Assembly (NCBI GenBank): GCA_028288775.1
Contig: JAQGHP010000770.1
Location: 1 to 7,473, forward strand
DNA: 7,473 nt
Source of the DNA: Phycisphaerales bacterium
Lineage (GTDB): Bacteria; Planctomycetota; Phycisphaerae; Tepidisphaerales; Tepidisphaeraceae
Direction of reading: 5' to 3'
Below, in pieces: positions 1 to 6,250 of the stretch (positions are counted from its first letter, which is position 1; every line of letters begins with the position of its first letter). The position numbers were made by a program, and so were the translations under genes. The notes below the pieces were generated by a model. The model did not search any database. It saw nothing but the letters and a program-made list of their open reading frames with translations, and was not told the DNA's origin.

Positions 1-1441
1 GGAACGGGTTGTCGCTCGCGGCCTGCATGACCACACCCGCGTCGCCGAACAGGTCGTTGGCAGTGGCGTTCACGGAGCGGTTGGCCAGATGGATTGTCTG
101 TCCATTGTTGAACGCCAAAGCCATGTCGTAATCAACGGTGTTGTACTGCGGCAGCTCGCTGGAGCCGGAGACCGCGGCGCTGAACGCCGCACCGGCGATC
201 ATGGGCGTGAGCTTGGAGTGCTGCGATGCGCTGAAGTGATACGTCTTTTCGGCTGAGCCATCCGCGGGATGAACGGTGATGTCGATGGGAACGGTAGGCG
301 GCGCCGCACCCAGCACGCCAGCCACGCCCACCGAGCCATCCGTGGTCAGCGTCCCGGTGGCACGGGTCATCGCGCCGAGCTTAAAGCTCGTGTTGAGATT
401 GGCGATTACGCCGTTCACTTCGCCCGGACCCACGGGCAGGGCAACCGGGCCTTCGTTGTTGAACGGATGTCCAAAGCCCCACACACGGTCGCCCAGCGCT
501 TCGGTGCAGGTTCCGACTGCCGTCATCTCGACGTCGCCGGTGAGCAGCGGGACGGCCAGCACTGATCCCGGTTCGAGCTTTATGTCCGGGGCGTCCGCGG
601 CTCCGGAACCGCCGCCCGCTTGCAGCGCCGTCAATCCCGCGGCACGGAATTGCGGCCCGAGCTGATCGAGAAGGCGGGGGGAAAGCCCCGCGGTCATCAG
701 AGGCGTGGCGAGCGGCTCGAGGCGAGGGGGCTGGCCATCGCCCAGAAGATGCGCGGGTTTGATCGTATCGCTGCGAACGCCCGCCAGCCACGGTCGCCGC
801 TCGGCCTTCCACGCCAGGGGGAGCATTCCCGCGTCTTTGAGAGACCAGCTCATCCCGCCCCGGCGGCCCGCCGCCGTCGCGGGATTCTGCGCCCCGCCCG
901 CCGGCGCGGTCGCGGGGCCGGCCACCCGGCCCGCGGCATCGGGCTTAATAATCGGCAGGTCGAGCATGTATTCGATAGGCTGCACGCCAGCGACCGGGTC
1001 CTTGGTCATCGGCCAGCCGTAGGCGAACGCGCCGATCATCCGGTCATGCCCCGCGGCGTCCGTGAGATAGACAGGCGAGCCGCTCATCCCCGCGATGCTG
1101 CCCGTGTGCTCCAGGTACTCGCCCTTGCAGCGGATGAGCACGACATCGCCCTTGGGGTTGAAATTCTTCAGGACCGAAAGCACTTCGATGTCAAAGCGCT
1201 CGATCTTGCTGCCGTGGAAAACGGTCAGGCCGTACCCGGTCATTCCCGGCTTCACTTCCGCGACGCGCATGTGGCGGGCGGGATCGAAGAGCGATTTCTC
1301 GGAGGTCTTAGGCTGCGTTGCCGGGGCGGGAACAGTTTGCGGGCGGGGCGTTTCCGCCTGCGCCGTCGAAGGCGGCACGCAGACGGAGAGGGGAGTGATG
1401 GCGGACGCGAGAGCGAGGAACGACGCACGGGGAAATCGCAT
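1..1441 (-). CDS. SpoIVB-type (peptidase S55 domain) exported protein, C-terminus cut by window edge
   Basis: The minus strand reads open for 480 codons from ATG at 1441 to the left edge, so the gene is partial. Residues 1-29 look like a Sec signal peptide with a short hydrophobic stretch and likely cleavage after AQA (27-29). A GYG-containing segment (about 61-80) leads into the serine-peptidase motif GMSGSP (118-123, Ser122 the presumed nucleophile), then AYGWP (140-144) and a GVQPIEYML segment, which is characteristic of the S55 family. An Ala/Gly-rich linker follows (about 169-196). A second conserved block contains GFGHPF (322-327, His325). B. subtilis SpoIVB cleaves SpoIVFA in the sigma-K checkpoint. 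Nothing here suggests sporulation, so this is probably an envelope protein of unknown substrate that shares the fold. GAGG at 1447-1450, 5 nt from the ATG, supports the start. Family assignment is confident; catalytic activity is unproven. Confidence 0.85.
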   Translation of the reverse strand, partial: MRFPRASFLALASAITPLSVCVPPSTAQAETPRPQTVPAPATQPKTSEKSLFDPARHMRVAEVKPGMTGYGLTVFHGSKIERFDIEVLSVLKNFNPKGDVVLIRCKGEYLEHTGSIAGMSGSPVYLTDAAGHDRMIGAFAYGWPMTKDPVAGVQPIEYMLDLPIIKPDAAGRVAGPATAPAGGAQNPATAAGRRGGMSWSLKDAGMLPLAWKAERRPWLAGVRSDTIKPAHLLGDGQPPRLEPLATPLMTAGLSPRLLDQLGPQFRAAGLTALQAGGGSGAADAPDIKLEPGSVLAVPLLTGDVEMTAVGTCTEALGDRVWGFGHPFNNEGPVALPVGPGEVNGVIANLNTSFKLGAMTRATGTLTTDGSVGVAGVLGAAPPTVPIDITVHPADGSAEKTYHFSASQHSKLTPMIAGAAFSAAVSGSSELPQYNTVDYDMALAFNNGQTIHLANRSVNATANDLFGDAGVVMQAASDNPF

Positions 1442-1509
1442 GCAGACCTCGTAAAGCGGACGATCCGCCGCGGAGCCAGGCGCCCGCGGGCCACGGTTAC
1501 CCAGACGGC

Positions 1510-1538
1510 ATGGTAGGATCGGCCCGCGCATGCCGCAA
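1510..1538 (-). promoter_or_regulatory. Candidate promoter for the S55-type gene
   Basis: Read leftward, TTGCGG (1533-1538) is followed after 17 bp by TACCAT (1510-1515), a 3/6 and 4/6 match to the sigma-70 hexamers. It would start transcription near 1503, about 60 nt before the ATG at 1441. Its -35 lies only 6 bp from the -35 of the opposite promoter candidate. This is a sequence match only. Confidence 0.3.
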
Positions 1539-1544
1539 TCCCCG

Positions 1545-1573
1545 TTGACACTCTTCTTTACCGGGGATAGCCT
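1545..1573 (+). promoter_or_regulatory. Candidate promoter for rnc
   Basis: A consensus TTGACA (1545-1550) is followed after 17 bp by TAGCCT (1568-1573), which keeps the most important first, second and last bases of the -10 box. Transcription would begin near 1580 and give rnc a 5' leader of about 225 nt that includes the hairpin at 1651-1713. The -10 is weak, so confidence is limited. Confidence 0.4.
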
Positions 1574-1585
1574 TCAAGAGTGTCA
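1546..1585. repeat. Perfect 10-bp inverted repeat, candidate operator
   Basis: TGACACTCTT (1546-1555) and AAGAGTGTCA (1576-1585) are exact reverse complements separated by 20 bp, so arm centres are 30 bp apart, close to three helical turns. The left arm overlaps the TTGACA box and the right arm covers the expected transcription start, as expected for a repressor site. An imperfect third half-site, AAGAGT directly followed by CAGG, lies at 1615-1624. No T-run follows, so it does not look like a terminator. Confidence 0.45.
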
Positions 1586-1650
1586 GATCGTTTGTGCGGT
1601 TGAGCCCGCCCTGTAAGAGTCAGGCGTGCTCCCGAGCGGACGGGAATCAT

Positions 1651-1713
1651 GGTTCTGCTGATCGGCGGGCCGGCCGGCTTCGAGAAATGCCCGGCCCGCC
1701 GATTACCAAAACC
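1651..1713 (+). promoter_or_regulatory. Long imperfect hairpin in the presumed rnc leader
   Basis: The core is a perfect 13-bp stem, ATCGGCGGGCCGG (1661-1673) against CCGGCCCGCCGAT (1691-1703), with a 17-nt loop. Pairing continues outward: a G-U and a U-A pair (1659-1660 with 1704-1705), a C-C mismatch, two pairs (1656-1657 with 1707-1708), a C-A mismatch and four pairs (1651-1654 with 1710-1713). The total is about 21 pairs over 23 positions, roughly two turns of A-form RNA. There is no U-tract after it, and the S55 gene runs the other way, so it is not an obvious terminator. Lying about 90 nt upstream of rnc, it is a plausible self-cleavage site for RNase III, as known for the E. coli rnc leader. 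The function is inferred. Confidence 0.5.
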
Positions 1714-1803
1714 CGCATTCCCTTCTGAGTCGTCGGCAGCGACAACGCCGGACGCCTCCGCTCCCTGCCGCCTTCAATTCCCGAGTCAGTCCCCACACCG
1801 TGA

Positions 1804-2550
1804 GTGCATAGCGTGAATAATGCCGACCGTGAGCGCGCCGAAAAAGTTCTCCAATACCAATTCAAGAACCCGGACCTCCTCAAGGAGGCCCTCACCCATT
1901 CCTCGATCGCCGACAATCGGCTCGACAGCAACGAGCGGATGGAATTCCTCGGCGACGCCGTGCTCGACCTCATCATCTGTGAGGACCTCTACAAGAAATT
2001 CCCCCAGTACGATGAAGGGGCGCTGACGAAGGTGAAATCCGCGGTCGTCTCGCGGCGCACCTGCGCCGAAGTCTCCAACGAGACGGGCCTCACCGACCTG
2101 CTCATCATCGGCAAAGGCATCAGCTCCCGGCACGCCATGCCCAGCTCCCTGGCGGCGGCGGTGTACGAATCCATCGTGGCCGCCATCTATCTCGACGGCG
2201 GCTTCGAAGTCATCAAGGAATACGTCCTGCGCACCATGGGGCCCAAGGTGGACCTCATCGCCGCGGATGCGCACCAGTACAACTACAAGGCCGTCCTCCA
2301 GCAGCACGCGCAGAAGATCCTCGGGGCGACGCCGATGTACGAGTTACTCGACGAGAAGGGCCCTGATCACAGTAAGTGCTTCGAGGTGTGCGTTGCGATC
2401 GACGGCCGCCGATTTACTTCGGCCTGGGGTCCGAACAAGAAAATGGCCGAACAGAAGGCCGCGCTGCTGGCGTTGGAAGACCTGGGCGTGCTGGACCCGA
2501 AGGAAGTGGACGAGGCGATCGACGAAATCGCCGAGGACGCGGTGGAGTGA
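1804..2550 (+). CDS. rnc: Ribonuclease III
   Basis: The 248-residue product matches RNase III, the endonuclease that cleaves double-stranded RNA in rRNA maturation and mRNA turnover; the length is close to that of B. subtilis RNase III. The catalytic domain (about 9-145) carries the signature NERMEFLGDAVLD (43-55), giving E44, E47 and D51, then DEG (E71) and YES (E122). The position that is normally Asp three residues before that last Glu is Ala119, and no other Asp lies between 99 and 130. A dsRNA-binding domain follows (about 159-230) with the diagnostic NKKMAEQKAALLAL at 211-224, then an acidic tail (231-248). The start is uncertain: GTG at 1804 gives the longest frame, a second in-frame GTG lies at 1813, and neither has a clear Shine-Dalgarno. 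The gene converges on the receiver gene downstream with a 32-bp gap. Confidence 0.95.
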   Translation: MHSVNNADRERAEKVLQYQFKNPDLLKEALTHSSIADNRLDSNERMEFLGDAVLDLIICEDLYKKFPQYDEGALTKVKSAVVSRRTCAEVSNETGLTDLLIIGKGISSRHAMPSSLAAAVYESIVAAIYLDGGFEVIKEYVLRTMGPKVDLIAADAHQYNYKAVLQQHAQKILGATPMYELLDEKGPDHSKCFEVCVAIDGRRFTSAWGPNKKMAEQKAALLALEDLGVLDPKEVDEAIDEIAEDAVE

Positions 2551-2582
2551 GCCCAGGCGACGTGCGGATTCGGAACGCCGAT

Positions 2583-2993
2583 TCAGGGATTTTCTGAAAG
2601 AGGGTTGCGCTCCGCCAGGTCTTGAATGGTGTCCAAGCGGGGGGCGGCGTACTGCTCGACCGCGGCGATGATCCGGGCGCGATCGTGCGGTACGCGAACG
2701 GAATTGGGAAATCCTTCGGGCGGCGCGGTGGTTTCACGCGCATGCCCGCTCGTCACCACCACAATCGCCGCGGCCGACACTGCCTCGGCGAACCGGGCGC
2801 GGGCCTGAACATCGGCGACCTCGAGGGCCTGCGCCGCGACGACTACGACCGCCGCCTTTACCGCGCCCACCGCGACCGCCGCCGACCAGATGTCGCGCGT
2901 ATGGACGACGCGGTACCCCGCATCGATCAGCCAATCGGCAGTCCTGCGTACCCGCGGCACGTCATCATCCACAAGCAAAATAATACTCGGCAT
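2583..2993 (-). CDS. Stand-alone degenerate response-regulator receiver domain
   Basis: The 136-residue product is one receiver-like fold with no output domain. The beta1 strand ends in the acidic cluster VDDD (residues 8-11), and a Thr fits the switch position (VVVTSG, Thr81). The beta3 strand runs through valines into AAQAL where the phospho-acceptor Asp should be, so Ala53 or Ala54 occupies that site. The usual Lys-Pro becomes V101-P102. It therefore probably cannot be phosphorylated conventionally and may act by protein contact. ATG at 2993 is preferred because the receiver begins right there (MPSIILLV) with GGGA 4 nt upstream; an in-frame TTG at 3002 would add three residues. It lies downstream of, and on the same strand as, the kinase/regulator pair, but 136 bases separate it and contain their own palindrome, so it may be transcribed separately. 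The fold call is good; the function is unknown. Confidence 0.75.
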   Translation of the reverse strand: MPSIILLVDDDVPRVRRTADWLIDAGYRVVHTRDIWSAAVAVGAVKAAVVVVAAQALEVADVQARARFAEAVSAAAIVVVTSGHARETTAPPEGFPNSVRVPHDRARIIAAVEQYAAPRLDTIQDLAERNPLSENP

Positions 2994-3018
2994 CAGTCCC
3001 AACCATTGGACGTGGCCC

Positions 3019-3037
3019 CCGATAGATTAACTATCGG
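3019..3037. promoter_or_regulatory. 19-bp palindrome upstream of the receiver gene, candidate operator
   Basis: CCGATAG (3019-3025) and CTATCGG (3031-3037) are exact reverse complements around a 5-bp AT-only centre. The site ends 25 bp before the ATG at 2993, where a regulator of that gene would be expected to bind. It is AT-rich within GC-rich DNA, and an imperfect -10-like GTTAAT lies inside it on the minus strand. No good -35 partner was found. Confidence 0.4.
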
Positions 3038-3068
3038 CAACCGGGCACAAGGGTGCTGTCGGGCAAAT

Positions 3069-3115
3069 GCCGCAAATTCGGCGGCCGTCAGTCGGGGTTT
3101 CCCCTACGCTTGGGG
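3069..3115 (-). terminator. Short GC hairpins after the response regulator, weak terminator candidate
   Basis: Within 60 bases of the regulator stop at 3130 there are small stems: GGGG-TTT-CCCC (3094-3104), an alternative pairing of the same CCCC with GGGG at 3112-3115, and GCCGC/GCGGC (3069-3073 with 3081-3085, 7-nt loop). None is followed by a T-run in the direction of transcription, so read-through into the receiver gene remains possible. Confidence 0.2.
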
Positions 3116-3129
3116 ACGGAGAGGGAAAG

Positions 3130-3795
3130 TCAGGCGGCACCGGTGTCGGTCTCGTCACGGGTGAGGATTCCGCTTTCCAATCCATAGCGCACGAAGTCGG
3201 CGCGGTTCTTCAGCCCCAGTTTGCGGCTGAGGCGCGCGCGGTAGGTCTCGGCGGTTTTTACGCTGAGGAACAGGCGATTGGCGATCTCCTGGTTCGTGTG
3301 GCCGCGCGCGAGAAACTCCAGCACCTGCCGCTCACGCTCGCTCAGCCTGGGCGCATCGGAGACCTCGGGGCTCAGGGATTGCGATACGATCGTGCCGGCC
3401 AGGGCAGGGTCGATGAACGTCTTGCCCCGGTGAACGGCGCGGATGCCGGCGAGCAGTTCGGTGTCGGCAGCGGCTTTGGCGACGTACCCATTCGCCCCCG
3501 CCGCCAGCGCCGTGCGGACGTACGCCGCGTCGTTGTGCATGCTCAGCACCAGCACGCGAAGGTCCGGGCACCGGGCGCGGATCGCCTCGATGGCGCGCAC
3601 CCCGCCCCCGGCGGGCATGGACAGATCGACCACCGCCACGTCCACCTGTCCGCCCCCCGCGTGTGTCACCGCCTCGCGGCCGTCGGAGGCTTCCCGCGAC
3701 ACCAGCATGTCAGGCTGCGAATCGATCAACATGCGCAGCCCCGCCCGCAGGACGGCGTGGTCGTCGGCCAGCAGCACCCGAATTTTTTCCTTCAT
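3130..3795 (-). CDS. NarL/FixJ-family response regulator (receiver plus LuxR-type HTH)
   Basis: The 221-residue product has the standard two-domain layout of a DNA-binding response regulator. The receiver (about 5-120) is intact: acidic pair D11-D12, phospho-acceptor D57 in VVDLSMP, switch S85 and K107. The LuxR-type helix-turn-helix (about 149-211) shows LSERERQVLEFLARG and the recognition-helix region NRLFLSVKTAETYRARL. It should be phosphorylated by the adjacent HisKA_3-type kinase and then bind promoters. Its ATG (3795-3793) overlaps the kinase stop in a TAATG, and AGGAG at 3801-3805 inside the kinase gene is 5 nt from it, so translation is probably coupled and the start is well fixed. 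Target promoters are not known; the kinase's own divergent control region is a natural candidate. The family call is secure. Confidence 0.95.
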   Translation of the reverse strand: MKEKIRVLLADDHAVLRAGLRMLIDSQPDMLVSREASDGREAVTHAGGGQVDVAVVDLSMPAGGGVRAIEAIRARCPDLRVLVLSMHNDAAYVRTALAAGANGYVAKAAADTELLAGIRAVHRGKTFIDPALAGTIVSQSLSPEVSDAPRLSERERQVLEFLARGHTNQEIANRLFLSVKTAETYRARLSRKLGLKNRADFVRYGLESGILTRDETDTGAA

Positions 3796-6071
3796 TACAA
3801 CTCCTGCTGTCCGGCGGGCGCATCGTCCACGGGAATTTCCAAGGTGAGCGTTGTGCCATCCCCCGGCACCGATTCTACCGTAAGCGTGCCGCCCAGCAGC
3901 GCGGCCCGCTCACGCATGGAGTGAAGGCCGATCCTCCCGCCGACGTCGGCGGCGCTGAGCACGGGCTCGACGTCGAAGCCGCGGCCGTCGTCCTCGACGA
4001 GCATCCGCACCAGGCCCGGCGCGCGGTCGAAGGTGATGCGCGCGGTGCGCGCCTCGGCATGGCGTGCGATGTTGGTTAGCGCCTCCTGCGCGATGCGGTA
4101 GACCGCAGTCTCCGCCGCTGGCGGCAGCCGGCCCAATTCGGTCCCGCCCGCTTCCAGGCGCACGGTCAGGCCGTGGGTCTGCGCATAGTCCGCGGCGTAG
4201 CGTTCCAGGGCCGCCGGGAGCCCCAGGTCGTCGAGGGCGCTGGGCCGCAGTCCGCCGGCCAGGCGGTGTACGTCTTCCATCGCCCGCGCCGCCAGCGCCC
4301 GCAGCCCGCGTGCCCAGGAGCGGGCCGCTTCGAGCGTCGGCACGTCCTGAAGCGTGCGGAGCCCCACCAGCAGCGACGTGAGCGATTGCCCGGTCTCGTC
4401 GTGCAGCTCGCGCGCCACGCGCCGCCGCTCTTCTTCCTGCGCCCCGATCACCTGCTCCAGCAGCCGGGCGGTGCGCCGGGCGGCGTTAGTGCGCTCGGTG
4501 ACGTCGCGGGCGACTCCGATCACCATCATCTCCCCGCCGATCTCAATGGCGACGAGGCGGACTTCGACCGGGAACGTGCTCCCGTCGCGCCGCCGATGTA
4601 CGCCGTCGATGGTGACTACCGCTCCGCTGGTCATTTTCTGGCACAATTCGGCGACTCTCTCCGGCGGCATATTCAGGGCGACGTCCCATACGTTAAGGCT
4701 GAGCAGTTCTTCGCGGGTATACCCCAGTCCCTGACACGCCGCGAGGTTGACGTCGGTGAATCGGCCGTCAACGCCACTGACAAAGATCGCGTCCGCCGCC
4801 TGGTCCACCAGCCGCCGGAACCGCTCCTCGCTCTCCCGCAGCGCCCCCTCGGCCCGCGAACGCTCGGTGACGTCCTGGACGACGGCGAGGCGACGCGTCG
4901 GCCGTCCCGAGGGGTCGCGGATGAAAGTCGCGTTGATGCTGACCCGGATGGTCCGCCCGTCTTTCCTGATGTACCGCTTGTCGATCTCGTATTGGGGTGA
5001 GGGGTCCACGAAGGCGCGGTCGAGAATCTCGCGCGTGATGGCCATGTCCTCCGGGGCGGTGAGATCGAGGAAGGTCATCTGCAGCAGTTCGTCCGCGGAA
5101 TACCCGACCATTTCGCAGAAGCGGCGATTGACGCACAGGAAGCGCCCCGTCAGGGGGTCGGTGTGCGCCTGTCCCACCGCCGCCAGTTCGAAGCTGGCGC
5201 GGTGCTGCTCCTCGCTGAGCCGCAGGGCCTCTTCGGCTTGCTTGCGTGCGGTGATGTCCATCGACACGCCGATGATTCGCAGCGGCTTGCCCGCCGCGTC
5301 GCGATAGGCCATGCCGCGGCCCTCCACCCAGCGCACCGTGCCGTCGGGCCTCACCACGCGGAACTCGACGCCCTCGGCTTCCGCGGCCATGTTCAGCCGA
5401 ATGCGCTTGTCGTAAGCGGCCACCCGCGCGCGGTCATCCTCATGGACCCCGGATATGAAACCCTCCAGCGTGTCGGGCGGATTGCCCATCAGCTCGCGAT
5501 CGCGGGCGGATCGGCTGATTTGTTCGGTCGTCAGGTCCCGTTCCCAAGTCCCCATGCCCGCCGCATCGAGCGCCAGGCGCAGTCGGTATTCGCTTTGGCG
5601 CAGCGCCTCCTCGATCCCGTCGCGAGCGCCATCAGCGGATTCCAGCGACCGAAGCCGCTGCTGGCACGCACGCAGTCGTGCGCCCATGTCCGACGAATTC
5701 CGCCGGGCGTCCATGAGGCGCACGGCCCGGCGAAGGCACTGCCGCAAGTCGTCGGCGCGAAGGTGGGACCCCATCAGCGCGTCGTCGGCCCCCGCGTCCA
5801 TGGCCCCGGCACAATCGCCATCGCTGCCGCACGCGACCGCCACGACCGGCACGCCCTCGGCCATTGCCGCACTGAGCAAGGTGTGAGAATCCGGCCCGGT
5901 TATCGGGCAATCCGCGAAGATGCAATCGAATCGCCCGCCTGCCAGCATGCGTGCCGCGTCGGCAGCATCGCCCGCATTATGGACACCGGCCGAAGGGTCA
6001 GCCTCCCCGATCAGGGCGGACCACCGCGCGCGTCCCGGCGCATCAGGAGATAGCAAAAGGATTTTCGGCAT
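3795..6071 (-). CDS. Soluble multi-PAS sensor histidine kinase with N-terminal receiver-like domain
   Basis: The 758-residue protein has no membrane segment, so it should sense an internal signal. A receiver-like domain (about 1-120) has D54 near the acceptor position, but the acidic pair is replaced by S8-P9 and the Lys/Thr sites are not conserved. A short helical linker leads to three PAS/PAC units at about 160-275 (PAS_3-like), 285-403 and 411-526; the ligand is unknown. The kinase core is of the NarX/DegS HisKA_3 type: ERRRVARELHDETGQSL with phospho-acceptor H557, then an HATPase domain with N667 (QEALTNIARHA), EDDGRGFD (693-700), a GGRIGLHSMRERA lid region (711-723) and GDGTTLTLEIP near the end. 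ATG at 6071 has GGAAG at 6077-6081, 5 nt upstream. It is the first gene of an operon with the NarL-type regulator, its likely phosphorylation partner. The function class is secure; the signal is not. Confidence 0.95.
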   Translation of the reverse strand: MPKILLLSPDAPGRARWSALIGEADPSAGVHNAGDAADAARMLAGGRFDCIFADCPITGPDSHTLLSAAMAEGVPVVAVACGSDGDCAGAMDAGADDALMGSHLRADDLRQCLRRAVRLMDARRNSSDMGARLRACQQRLRSLESADGARDGIEEALRQSEYRLRLALDAAGMGTWERDLTTEQISRSARDRELMGNPPDTLEGFISGVHEDDRARVAAYDKRIRLNMAAEAEGVEFRVVRPDGTVRWVEGRGMAYRDAAGKPLRIIGVSMDITARKQAEEALRLSEEQHRASFELAAVGQAHTDPLTGRFLCVNRRFCEMVGYSADELLQMTFLDLTAPEDMAITREILDRAFVDPSPQYEIDKRYIRKDGRTIRVSINATFIRDPSGRPTRRLAVVQDVTERSRAEGALRESEERFRRLVDQAADAIFVSGVDGRFTDVNLAACQGLGYTREELLSLNVWDVALNMPPERVAELCQKMTSGAVVTIDGVHRRRDGSTFPVEVRLVAIEIGGEMMVIGVARDVTERTNAARRTARLLEQVIGAQEEERRRVARELHDETGQSLTSLLVGLRTLQDVPTLEAARSWARGLRALAARAMEDVHRLAGGLRPSALDDLGLPAALERYAADYAQTHGLTVRLEAGGTELGRLPPAAETAVYRIAQEALTNIARHAEARTARITFDRAPGLVRMLVEDDGRGFDVEPVLSAADVGGRIGLHSMRERAALLGGTLTVESVPGDGTTLTLEIPVDDAPAGQQEL

Positions 6072-6081
6072 GGCAACTTCC

Positions 6082-6100
6082 AGACTGCGGGCAGTCTATA
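6082..6100 (-). promoter_or_regulatory. Candidate -10 box and overlapping inverted repeat for the kinase operon
   Basis: AGACTGC (6082-6088) and GCAGTCT (6091-6097) form a perfect 7-bp inverted repeat with a 2-bp centre. On the minus strand it overlaps TATAGA (6095-6100), a 4/6 match to a -10 box, and ends just before the kinase Shine-Dalgarno at 6077-6081. The position suits a repressor or autoregulatory site, or an mRNA hairpin beside the ribosome site. No convincing -35 is seen. Confidence 0.4.
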
Positions 6101-6135
6101 CCCTTTATGAGCTCGACGCACCTTGCCCCGCGCGA

Positions 6136-6164
6136 TGGCCGACCCGGCACGGCGCGGGTATCAT
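6136..6164 (+). promoter_or_regulatory. Candidate promoter for the anchored beta-sandwich gene
   Basis: TATCAT (6159-6164) matches the -10 consensus at five of six positions, with a poor -35 (TGGCCG, 6136-6141) 17 bp upstream. Transcription would start near 6171, about 80 nt before the ATG at 6251. The leader would contain a small hairpin, CCGCCGG (6188-6194) with CCGGCGG (6199-6205) and a GCAT loop, of unknown relevance. Confidence 0.25.
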
Positions 6165-6250
6165 GCGGCCCGGACGGACCGTAGCGCCCGCCGGGCATCC
6201 GGCGGCAGCGGCCGGCCCGATGACCTCAAGGCACACTGGAGCGACGGCGC

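Noticed and set aside
620..1516. A 298-codon open frame on the plus strand opposite the S55-type gene.
   Set aside because: Its translation is Arg/Ala/Gly-rich with no recognisable motif, while the opposite strand encodes a continuous protein with signal peptide, GMSGSP and GFGHPF. It is a GC-bias shadow.
1661..1703. The strong GC stem considered as an intrinsic terminator.
   Set aside because: No T-run follows on either strand, the S55 gene reads away from it, and no plus-strand gene ends just upstream; a leader structure fits better.
1734..1770. CGGCAG/CTGCCG 6-bp inverted repeat just upstream of rnc.
   Set aside because: Short arms with a 25-nt loop are expected by chance in DNA of this GC content.
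2582..2598. TTCAG-GGATTTT-CTGAA hairpin at the convergent end of rnc and the receiver gene, considered as a two-way terminator.
   Set aside because: The stem is only 5 bp, AT-containing, and overlaps the receiver stop codon; too weak to call.
3067..6053. Long plus-strand frames (3067-3924, 4173-5000, 5163-6053) opposite the regulator and kinase genes.
   Set aside because: They mirror well-defined receiver, HTH, PAS and kinase coding sequence on the minus strand and have low-complexity, motif-free translations.
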